In this document: piece by piece, positions 24,504 to 31,535 of the stretch
Layout of the letters: each line of letters starts with the position of its first letter
Numbering within the stretch: the stretch's first letter is position 1
NCBI RefSeq assembly: GCF_000478885.1
Contig: NC_022567.1
Coordinates: forward strand, 2,356,001 to 2,420,000
DNA: 64,000 nucleotides
From: Adlercreutzia equolifaciens DSM 19450
GTDB taxonomy: Bacteria > Actinomycetota > Coriobacteriia > Coriobacteriales > Eggerthellaceae
Direction of reading: 5' to 3'
Position numbers and translations under genes: made by a program
Notes under the pieces: model-generated
Database searches by the model: none
What the model was told of the DNA's origin: nothing
What the model saw: the letters and a program-made list of their open reading frames with translations, nothing else

Positions 24504-25574
24504 TTACAGGCCGTGCTTGCCGAGCTTCGCCATGCACTCGTCGATGGTGGCGCGGTAGGCGGTCGCCTTCCCCTCGTCGGGCTCGCTCTGCGGGCACAGG
24601 GTGGCCAGGATGGCGCGAATGGAGTGCTTGCGGTTCTCGGCCTCGTCCCAGCACAGGCTGCGCGCCGGGTCGTCCATGACCTCGTCCACCACTTCCTCGC
24701 CGCGGGTGGCCGGCAGGCAGTGCATGAACTTGGAATTGGGGCCGGCGGCGTCCATCATGTCCGGGGTCACCTGGTACTTGGGGTAGAACACGTCCATGTA
24801 GCTGTCGCCCTCGACCTCGTCGTCGTAGAGGCCGTACCACACGTCGGTGTAGACGAAGTCGGCGCCCTCGATGACCGAGATGTCGTCGGAGATCTCGATG
24901 GTGCCGCCGGAGACCTTGCAGTTCTCCTCGCCGATCGCCATGAGCTCCTTGCCGAAGGCGGCGCGCTCCTCGGGCGTGCCCACGTGCAGGCCGCCGTCGC
25001 AGATCTGGTGGCCCTTCGGCCCGAACTGCGCGAAGTCCATGCCGATCTTGGAGCAGATGAACATGAGCGAGACGCACACCTGGGTGGCGTCGCCGACGAA
25101 GGCGAGCTTGCAGTCCTCGATCTTCTTGCCCTCGGGCAGGTTCTCGACCATGGTCATGAGGTCGCCGAGCTCCTGGGTGGGGTGGTTGTACTCGCTCATG
25201 CCGTTGATCACGGGCGCCGCGGAGTACTTGGCGAGGTCGACGACGTCCTTGTGGCGGTCGACGCGGGCCATGAGGATGTCCACCAGCGACCCCATGACGC
25301 GCCCGGAGTCCTCGATGGACTCGTGACCGCCCAGCTGGATGGAGCCGGGGCCGAAGAACTGCGCGTGGCCGCCCAGGTCGGTCATGGCCGTCTCGAAGGA
25401 GATGCGGGTGCGGGTGGACACCTGCTGGAAGATCATGCCGAGCGTCTTGTGCTTCAGCAGCAGCGGGTACTCGCCGCCCTCCTTGATGAGCCCCTTCATG
25501 GCGATGGCGAGATCCACCATCCCGAGCAGCTCCTCCTTGGTGAAGTCGTTGGTGTCGATGTAATCCTTGACCAT
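24504..25574 (-). CDS. ptcA: Putrescine carbamoyltransferase
   Basis: 356 aa, cytoplasmic. Phosphorolyses N-carbamoylputrescine to putrescine and carbamoyl phosphate. The carbamoyl-phosphate site STRTRISFE (about residue 53-61) and HPTQELGD are conserved, and HCLPATRGEEV is the form of the HCLP motif typical of putrescine rather than ornithine carbamoyltransferases. ATG 25574 sits behind AAGGAGG. It is first in the operon ptcA-aguD-aguA. Carbamate kinase, which would make ATP from the carbamoyl phosphate, is not in the window. Confidence 0.93.
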   Translation of the reverse strand: MVKDYIDTNDFTKEELLGMVDLAIAMKGLIKEGGEYPLLLKHKTLGMIFQQVSTRTRISFETAMTDLGGHAQFFGPGSIQLGGHESIEDSGRVMGSLVDILMARVDRHKDVVDLAKYSAAPVINGMSEYNHPTQELGDLMTMVENLPEGKKIEDCKLAFVGDATQVCVSLMFICSKIGMDFAQFGPKGHQICDGGLHVGTPEERAAFGKELMAIGEENCKVSGGTIEISDDISVIEGADFVYTDVWYGLYDDEVEGDSYMDVFYPKYQVTPDMMDAAGPNSKFMHCLPATRGEEVVDEVMDDPARSLCWDEAENRKHSIRAILATLCPQSEPDEGKATAYRATIDECMAKLGKHGL

Positions 25575-25763
25575 GGAAATCCTCCTTGGACTCGCGGGGC
25601 CGTCCTGCCCCTTGCAGGACTGAGCACCCCTCAAGCGTCCCCGGGATCGGCGGGGCGCTCCTCTTGGCGCACAGCATGGGCCGCACCGCAAATTTTGAAA
25701 AGAAATAAGCAAGATTATTTTTTCTTTCCCGCTAGACGACCCCTATCTAATCCGAAATAATCC

Positions 25764-25788
25764 CCCCGTTTAGAGGTGATGAACGGGG
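25764..25788. promoter_or_regulatory. Dyad CCCCGTT-N11-AACGGGG between ptcA and the LuxR gene
   Basis: A perfect 7-bp inverted repeat in the 321-bp divergent region, a possible site for the neighbouring LuxR regulator. The AT-rich block at 25690-25735 is the likely promoter region for ptcA. Confidence 0.4.
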
Positions 25789-25895
25789 ATGTGTGGTATG
25801 AATAGGGCATCCGCTTACACTGCCTCGCGCGAAAGCGCGCAGACAATCTAATCTCCTTGCATCCAGAAAGTTCGATAGCGCGGAGGAGGCTCGCT

Positions 25896-26864
25896 ATGGA
25901 GACAGCGTTCTACCTCTACACCATCGTTGTGATGCTTTCCTGCGTAGCCTCAGGCTCGGTTTCGCTCTCGGCCTATTTTGTCTCGCGCCGCAAAGCGTTT
26001 CTTTATGCCGCGATTATGCTGCTGTTCTATTTTCTCGATCTGGCCCTTATCTTCCAGTACGAATACTTAGGCCAGAACACGGAGTACTCGATCGCCCAGT
26101 TCTATACGATCGACCACCCTCAGCTGAAAATGATTTTGGCCCTAGGCACCCTTGAGTCCATATGGCTTATCCTGTGTGATTTCATGAACGAGCGCCGGCG
26201 CGCGTGGCGCCTTGTGCCGGCCCTCGTGTTCATTGCCACCAGCGAGCTCGTCGTTTGGTGCCTGCCCGTGGATCAATTTCGCCAGTGGCTCTTCTACACG
26301 CTACGCCAAGCTTTTCTCCTGTGGTGCATCGGGTATGCGGTCTTCCGCTATGCGACATCGAGAAGCGAGGTGGAGAAGGCCCGGATGCGCCGTCAGGAGC
26401 CAGTGCTCATCGCCGCGGCGGTTCTCTGCCTGTGCATCATCATCGAGGACGTGGCTATGATCCTCGTCTTCGACTCGTCCGTGTTCGCCGCGGCGGCGCT
26501 TTTGCCCCTCTATATCAGTGAGCGGAATTTCTCGGAGAACATCCTGCTTCTCGCGTTCTCCTTCTTCACCCTGCGCGCCGCTTCCGACACGCTGCGTCTG
26601 CGCTTCAAAGAGCCGCCCGCCGCCGACGCGCCGGACACCCAAACCTACGTGGACGAGCTGCTGCCCGCTTTCTGCGAGCGTTACAACCTCACAGCCCGCG
26701 AGCGCGTCATCGTGGAGCAGGTGCTGCAAGGGAAAGACAACCAGAACATCGCCAGCTCGCTGCAGCTGGCGCTGGGCACCGTGAAGGCCCACGTGCACAA
26801 CATCCTGAAGAAGACCGGCGTCTCCACCCGCCAAGAGCTGACCCAGCTGTTCTGGAAGGGATAA
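25896..26864 (+). CDS. Membrane-anchored LuxR-family regulator
   Basis: 322 aa. The N-terminal 230 residues contain about seven hydrophobic segments (for example YTIVVMLSCVASGSVSLSAY and KAFLYAAIMLLFYFLDLALIF). The last 65 residues are a LuxR helix-turn-helix: NLTARERVIVEQVLQGKDNQ, NIASSLQLALGTVKAHVHNI, LKKTGVSTRQEL. The ATG at 25896 follows GGAGGAGG; an earlier TTG is open but has no site. Divergent from the agmatine operon, it is the natural candidate for its regulator, with the membrane part sensing a ligand; this is inference. Confidence 0.88.
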   Translation: METAFYLYTIVVMLSCVASGSVSLSAYFVSRRKAFLYAAIMLLFYFLDLALIFQYEYLGQNTEYSIAQFYTIDHPQLKMILALGTLESIWLILCDFMNERRRAWRLVPALVFIATSELVVWCLPVDQFRQWLFYTLRQAFLLWCIGYAVFRYATSRSEVEKARMRRQEPVLIAAAVLCLCIIIEDVAMILVFDSSVFAAAALLPLYISERNFSENILLLAFSFFTLRAASDTLRLRFKEPPAADAPDTQTYVDELLPAFCERYNLTARERVIVEQVLQGKDNQNIASSLQLALGTVKAHVHNILKKTGVSTRQELTQLFWKG

Positions 26865-26880
26865 GGTCGCCGCGCTTCCC

Positions 26881-26963
26881 CGTAGGGGCCGACCTTGGTC
26901 GGCCCTCCCGGCAAAGAAAGACTACCATGCACGAAAAAGGGGCGACCAAGGTCGCCCCCTACG
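26881..26963. repeat. Palindromic pair around GGCGACCTTGGTCGCC-type units
   Basis: Two palindromic units (26881-26905 and 26939-26963), each self-complementary around CGACCTTGGTCG, are inverted relative to each other (about 22 of 25 bp). This looks like a REP/BIME-type intergenic element between convergent genes. Confidence 0.75.
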
Positions 26964-26987
26964 AAGGTTTACTCTACTGCCTCGTGC

Positions 26988-27827
26988 CTACTCGGCGGCA
27001 TCCTCGGCCCAGGGGCTGGCGTACACGGCGTAGCTCGCGAACTGCGGAGCGCCCACAGCGTAGATGTCGTAGTCGGCCGCCTGGCCGGGCTCGGTGTCGA
27101 CGATCTTGAAGAAGCCGCCCTCAATATTGCCGTCCTGATCGAGCAGCACCACATCGACGCGCGACTGCGTGGCGCCATCCAGGGATTCGGACGCGGTCAC
27201 CGTGCCCGTGAACTCCTTGGCACCGAACTGAGTGTCAGTCGCGCCCTTGTCCTGCACGGTATACACGTCGGCCAGCGTTTGATCCGTGGCCTTCCACGAG
27301 CCCTCGGGCGTCGTGATGGCGAACTCGACGGTCGCCGGCTTCACCACCTCAGTTGAAGTGGCCGAGGAGTTGGCGGTGGATCCGGCCACATAGGAATAGT
27401 AATAGGTAGAATCGGGCAGCACGCCGGGAGTTTCGATGGTCTCGTCGAAGATGACGTTGCCGCCATCGTCCTTGCCCACGACTTCGATGACCGGATCAAC
27501 CGCCTCAACGGTCTTATTGGGGTTCTGCACCTCTACGGCGAAATCTACCATGCCGTTGTCGGCTACGAACCATCCGGAATCGACGATCTGCAGCTCAGCG
27601 GGATTCGCGGCCTCCTGCTCGGCCGTGGCCGCATCGGCCTCGGCGTCGGTTTGCTCATCGACGGCGGCCTGACCCGCCGCCGGGCCCTGGGTCTCTTCAG
27701 TCTGCACCACCGCCTGCTCCGATCCGGCCGGTGCCGTCTGACCGCTTTGGGCCGCGCACCCCGCAAGGCTTACCGCGAACAGACCGGAGAGTGCCACCCA
27801 GCCCATGTACTTCAGCTTCATTGTCAT
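26988..27827 (-). CDS. Secreted lipoprotein of unknown function
   Basis: 279 aa. A lipoprotein signal peptide ends at the lipobox VSLAGC (about residue 24), so the mature protein is tethered to the outer face of the membrane. An acidic, Ala/Gln/Glu-rich linker of about 60 residues follows, then a beta-rich domain (from ELQIVDSGWFVADNG to the end) with the feel of FxLYD-like domains. Three ATGs are close together; 27827 has the best spacing to AAGGGA. It is convergent with the LuxR gene and not part of an operon. Confidence 0.8.
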   Translation of the reverse strand: MTMKLKYMGWVALSGLFAVSLAGCAAQSGQTAPAGSEQAVVQTEETQGPAAGQAAVDEQTDAEADAATAEQEAANPAELQIVDSGWFVADNGMVDFAVEVQNPNKTVEAVDPVIEVVGKDDGGNVIFDETIETPGVLPDSTYYYSYVAGSTANSSATSTEVVKPATVEFAITTPEGSWKATDQTLADVYTVQDKGATDTQFGAKEFTGTVTASESLDGATQSRVDVVLLDQDGNIEGGFFKIVDTEPGQAADYDIYAVGAPQFASYAVYASPWAEDAAE

Positions 27828-28072
27828 CACCATTCCCTTGAAGGTTCTTGTTACGCAAACCATGCAAGTAAATGATTACCCCGCTCGTGTACTAATTTAG
27901 AGTGCAGTGCCCTTTCGTAGCCTCTGCGCCACTGCTTTGTTTCAGCTGAAATTCCCACGTCAACGCTAGGAAATCAAGATGCGGAAGGTCATAGTTCACA
28001 GAGCATCAACCGAAGTGACCGCCCCTTGAACGCTTTGCTTCAGCTCCATGGCAATACAAGAGATTTGGCCCG

Positions 28073-28211
28073 AAAAACACGAAGGCCCGCGGGAGGGGGG
28101 ATCCGCGGGCTTCATGTTGTGGCGACAGCGAGACGAGGAGAAGCTTCGCCACCCAGTAAAACAAGAAGAGAGGAGGTGTTGCAGGACTTCGTTCCCTCGG
28201 CCCTGCTGACA
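28073..28211 (-). ncRNA. Candidate small RNA with pyrimidine-rich, anti-Shine-Dalgarno segments
   Basis: The signals are a promoter (TATTAT and TTGTGC, 17-bp spacer, see next entry), about 139 bp without a credible reading frame, and a terminator hairpin GCCCGCGG / CCGCGGGC (28085-28110) followed by TTTTT on the minus strand (28073-28077). Inside are two further stems, GCAGG/CCTGC near the 5' end and GTGGCGA/TCGCCAC. The segments between them are C/U-rich, including ACACCTCCTCTC, which is complementary to ribosome-binding sites. Confidence 0.55.
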
Positions 28212-28217
28212 AAAGTT

Positions 28218-28266
28218 ATAATAGGTTAACTGATTCGTTCGCACAAGGGAGTTAACCTAGGTTTAC
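28218..28266 (-). promoter_or_regulatory. Promoter and repeated GTTAACC half-sites upstream of the candidate small RNA
   Basis: On the minus strand: -10 TATTAT (28218-28223), 17-bp spacer, -35 TTGTGC (28241-28246). The inverted pair TAGGTTAAC (28222-28230) and GTTAACCTA (28251-28259) brackets the -35 box. A third half-site, GGTTTAC (28260-28266), makes a near-perfect 16-bp palindrome with the second. Confidence 0.6.
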
Positions 28267-28428
28267 ACTTTCTCCACAACTCTCGCGCACCCAGCCCGCA
28301 CCTTCGTCGGTATCACGCAGCCCGGTCGCCCCGCCCCTGTTTGACGGAATCGTGCACGGTTATTTACGCCATGGTAACTGCAAAGCCGAAAGTCTTCCCA
28401 AAGATCGTCCCTCCCCTATACTGCAACC

Positions 28429-28600
28429 AGCGAAACGGAAAAGAGCTGATCAATCTTCTCCTTTCCCCTTTCCTTTCCTTCTTCTCTCTTTTGGAAGCGG
28501 GCGCCCCTCAACAAGCCCGCTTCCCGAGAACGAGATTCCCCGATCCGTTCTCGAACCCCTGCAAAGAGGCGGCTCCCCCAAGCCGCCTCTTCTCTTTTTT
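28429..28600 (+). ncRNA. Candidate small RNA with three hairpins
   Basis: A TATACT -10 box (28417-28422, weak -35) and a perfect terminator bound a stretch with no credible gene. It begins with a long pyrimidine tract (about 28455-28490) and then folds into GGAAGCGGGC / GCCCGCTTCC (28493-28524), CGAGAACG / CGTTCTCG (28525-28553) and the terminator. The downstream gene is on the other strand, so this terminator has no protein gene to serve. The remaining parts of 27828-28623 show nothing. Confidence 0.5.
28565..28600 (+). terminator. Strong Rho-independent terminator
   Basis: 10-bp perfect stem AGAGGCGGCT / AGCCGCCTCT, 6-nt loop, then TCTCTTTTTT on the plus strand. Confidence 0.9.
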
Positions 28601-28623
28601 GAATGCGTCTACGGTCGCTCTAT

Positions 28624-28914
28624 CTACTGCCGCTCGTCTAAGATCTTGAGCGCCTGCTCATAGCCGCCGGCACCGTAGCTCAGGCATTTGGAAACCCGGG
28701 CGATGGTCGTGGCCGAGGCTCCCGTCTCTGCCTCGATGGCCGCGTAGGACTTCCCCGCCGCCAGAAGCCGCGCCACGCCCAATCGCTGGGACGTCTCGCG
28801 GATCTCGCGCACGGTGAACAGATCTTCCAAAAGAGCGAATATGGTATCGGGATCGTCGATGGCGGCCAGCACACACAGCAAATCGTCGACGTCCGGGGTG
28901 CGAATCTCAGCCAT
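28624..28914 (-). CDS. YerC/YecD-family TrpR-related regulator
   Basis: 96 aa, matching the small TrpR-like YerC/YecD family: DDLLCVLAAIDDPDTIFALLEDLFTVREIRETSQRLGVARLL, then a helix-turn-helix, YAAIEAETGASATTIARVSKCL, and the family end GYEQAL. The start codon overlaps the stop of ilvE by one base, so the two are translationally coupled. Its targets are not known; coupling to an aminotransferase hints at amino acid control, but that is inference. Confidence 0.9.
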   Translation of the reverse strand: MAEIRTPDVDDLLCVLAAIDDPDTIFALLEDLFTVREIRETSQRLGVARLLAAGKSYAAIEAETGASATTIARVSKCLSYGAGGYEQALKILDERQ

Positions 28915-29837
28915 TAGACCTCCGTGAGCCAGTCAGCGTACTCGTCGATACGCCCGTAAACCAGGTCGAAGAAGCGGTCCTGCAGCGCGCGGGTGATCTC
29001 GCCGGGCTTGCCGATAACGCGGCCGTCAACGGAGCCCACGGGCGTGAGCTCGGCGGCCGAACCGGTCATGAACACCTCGTCGGCGATGTAGAGATCGCTG
29101 CGGGTGAGGCTTTCTTCTACGGCGGGAATCTCCAGGTCATCGGCCAGGCACAGCACCGCGTCGCGCGTGATGCCCTCGAGAAGTCCATCGGAAAGCGGCG
29201 GGGTGGAAAGCACGCCGTTGCGCGCAATGAACAGGTTCTCGCCTGTGCCTTCGCAGACGAGCCCCGCCTCGTTCAACATGATGGCCTCCGCGTAGCCGTG
29301 GGCCTTCGCCTCCATTTTCGCGAGGATGGAATTCATATAAGAAGCCGTGGCCTTCACTGCCGGCGGGATGGCGTTGTTCGAGCGCTGCCGCCACGATGAG
29401 ATGCCCACGGCCACGCCGTTTTCCAGCGCGTCGGCGCCCAGGTAGGCATCCCAGGGCCACGCGGCAATGACGACGTCCACCGGCGCGCCCGTCGGATCGA
29501 CGCCCATGACGCCGTAGCCGCGGTACACCAGAGGTCGGATATAGCAAGCCGGAAGCTTGTTGGCGCGAATGACCTCAAGCGTGGCGTCCATCAACTCGTC
29601 GACGCTGTAGGGCAAATCGATCTGGGCGATCTTGCAGCTACGGTGCAGCCGCTCCATATGGTCGCGCAGACGGAACACGAAAGACTTGTCCTCATCGGGC
29701 ACCTTGTAGCAGCGGATGCCCTCGAATACGCCAGAGCCATAATGCAGCGAGTGCGACAACACATGGCAGGTCGCCTCCGCCCACGGCACCAACTCGCCGT
29801 TCTTCCAGATGTAATCGACCTCGGTGATGTCGGCCAT
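28914..29837 (-). CDS. ilvE: Branched-chain amino acid aminotransferase
   Basis: 307 aa, a PLP fold-type IV aminotransferase that makes Val, Leu and Ile from their keto acids with glutamate. Marks are SLHYGSGVFEGIRCY near the N-terminus, YIRPLVYRGYGVMG, the PLP Lys in PPAVKATASYMNS (about residue 160), EAIMLNEAGLVCEGTGENLF and EVFMTGSAAELTPV. Length is normal. A TACAAT -10 box and a dyad lie upstream (29899-29933). The downstream yerC-like gene overlaps by one base. Confidence 0.95.
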   Translation of the reverse strand: MADITEVDYIWKNGELVPWAEATCHVLSHSLHYGSGVFEGIRCYKVPDEDKSFVFRLRDHMERLHRSCKIAQIDLPYSVDELMDATLEVIRANKLPACYIRPLVYRGYGVMGVDPTGAPVDVVIAAWPWDAYLGADALENGVAVGISSWRQRSNNAIPPAVKATASYMNSILAKMEAKAHGYAEAIMLNEAGLVCEGTGENLFIARNGVLSTPPLSDGLLEGITRDAVLCLADDLEIPAVEESLTRSDLYIADEVFMTGSAAELTPVGSVDGRVIGKPGEITRALQDRFFDLVYGRIDEYADWLTEV

Positions 29838-29917
29838 GCAACCATCCCTTTCTCAAAAGAGGCGGCCCGCGCCTTCGCGTCTCGCCGCCGTTTCCGCCAT
29901 TGTACTCCAACGCACTA

Positions 29918-29933
29918 AAGCGCTGAAGCGCTT
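29918..29933. promoter_or_regulatory. Dyad AAGCGCT-GA-AGCGCTT at the ilvE promoter
   Basis: A perfect 7-bp inverted repeat covering the -35 region that faces TACAAT (complement at 29899-29904); candidate operator. Confidence 0.45.
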
Positions 29934-29963
29934 CCACGAAGGCGGCAGAATCGCCTCGGCTCT

Positions 29964-31349
29964 CTACAGCGGACGGCGCTTCGTGAAGCGGGAGTAGAAG
30001 ACGGCGGTGACCAGACCGGCGGCGGCCACGACGAGGGCGGCGATCATGGCGCCGGCGAAGCCCTCGGCGCTAGCCTGGGCGGCAGGCACACCGGCTGCGG
30101 CGGCCGCTGCCGTGGCGGAGCTCATAATGCCAATATAGGCCGCCGGCCCCAAGCATGCCGACAACTGCACGGCCATGGACATGAGCGTCACGCCGTGGGA
30201 ATCCAGCTCGTCGGGCAAGCGGCGCAACCCGGCCGTCTGGGCTGGCGAGAGCACCATGCCCGTGCCGAGATAACCGAAGAAGATGCCCGCCGTCGCCACG
30301 ACGACCGACGACGTCAGCGCCCCGGCAATGGTGGCCGCAAGCCCTGCGACGGCGATGGCGAGCCCCGCCGGCAGCAAGGGCCACTCGCCCCACCGGTCCA
30401 GAGCGCGCCCCGAAAGCACCGAGGCCGCGGCGTTGGCCAAAACCGGCGCCACCATGAGCACGCCGGCCGCGCTGGCCGCAAGCCCCGCCGCTTCTTCGAA
30501 ATACAGAGGCGCCATGACCGACAACGAGAAGTAGGTCATCATCGTCACCATGACGAGCAGCGCCGCCGGCCAGAACATTCCGTGGTGCAGCGGCTCCATA
30601 GACACAAGAGGGCGCGCCAAATGTTCTTGGCGTCGGGCAAACCAGCCGAGGGCCAGCGCAGCGCCGATGAGCGCCGCAGCGCCCACGGCTGGACGCAGCG
30701 TCACCTCCGAGAGTCCCACGCACAGAAGCGTCACACCCGCCGCCGTGAGCAGCGCCGAGGGGAGATCGAAGCGCGCCCGCTCGGGCTCGCGGCCGCCGCG
30801 CACGACGAAGATGCCGGCCACCGTCAGCGCCACGGCCGCCGCCAGAGGCACGAGAAACACGCTGCGCCAACCCAGGTCGCTCACCATGAAGCCCGTCACA
30901 ATAGGCGCCGTGGCGGGGCCGATGGTGATCATGGCCGAGCCGATGGCCAGATACGTCCCCAGGCGCCCATGGGGCACGCGGTCGACGATGACGTTCATCA
31001 TGAGCGGAATGAATACGCCCGTGCCGACCGCTTGCACGAGCCGCGCCACCAGAAGCAGCGGGAAGTTCGGCGCCAGAAAGCCGCCCGCAGAGCCCGCAAT
31101 GCTCAAAGCCGCCGCCGCGAAGAACAGCGTCCGCATAGACAGGCGCCGGTACAGGTAGGCCATGCAGGTGACCACCACGGTGACGGCGATCATGTAACCG
31201 GTCACAAGCCACTGCGCCGCCACGGCATCGATGGAGAAATCGCCCATGATGGCAACGAGCGCCATATTCACCAGGTTCTCGTTGAAGCCAGCCAGAAACC
31301 CGCAGCCATAAAACACCGCCAAAAGCGGGCCCAGTGACGAATCGCGCAT
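29964..31349 (-). CDS. MFS transporter, DHA2-like drug exporter
   Basis: 461 aa with 12-14 hydrophobic segments. MFS marks include FNENLVNMALVAIMGDFSI and QWLVTGYMIAVTVVVTCMAYLYRRL near the N-terminus and the antiporter-like stretch RLVQAVGTGVFIPLMMNVI. The layout fits proton-driven export of drugs or metabolites in the DHA2 group; the substrate is unknown. GGAAAGAT precedes ATG 31349. It stands alone between ilvE and the DUF4353 lipoprotein, with no regulator nearby. Confidence 0.87.
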   Translation of the reverse strand: MRDSSLGPLLAVFYGCGFLAGFNENLVNMALVAIMGDFSIDAVAAQWLVTGYMIAVTVVVTCMAYLYRRLSMRTLFFAAAALSIAGSAGGFLAPNFPLLLVARLVQAVGTGVFIPLMMNVIVDRVPHGRLGTYLAIGSAMITIGPATAPIVTGFMVSDLGWRSVFLVPLAAAVALTVAGIFVVRGGREPERARFDLPSALLTAAGVTLLCVGLSEVTLRPAVGAAALIGAALALGWFARRQEHLARPLVSMEPLHHGMFWPAALLVMVTMMTYFSLSVMAPLYFEEAAGLAASAAGVLMVAPVLANAAASVLSGRALDRWGEWPLLPAGLAIAVAGLAATIAGALTSSVVVATAGIFFGYLGTGMVLSPAQTAGLRRLPDELDSHGVTLMSMAVQLSACLGPAAYIGIMSSATAAAAAAGVPAAQASAEGFAGAMIAALVVAAAGLVTAVFYSRFTKRRPL

Positions 31350-31535
31350 ATCTTTCCTTTCCCTTTCGAGTTCGAACCGTGAAAGCGCGGCGGAACCTGA
31401 AGGGACGGCCGCAGGCAGCGTAGATACGAGGGGCGCGCCGGCCTATTCACTGCCGTCGCGCTCCTCGCCGCGTTCTGCTGACGAAAAGTGTAGCGCACAA
31501 ACTACGCAAAAAGGTGCGCGAAGCGCCGTAGATGG

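Noticed and set aside
22884..25760. A long plus-strand frame opposite the agmatine operon
   Set aside because: It spans three well-supported minus-strand genes and their gaps; composition is that of a shadow frame.
28341..28649. Two overlapping open frames of about 100 codons upstream of and across the terminator at 28565
   Set aside because: They run through a perfect terminator and two stem-loops, lack ribosome-binding sites and have no protein-like composition; a non-coding RNA fits better.
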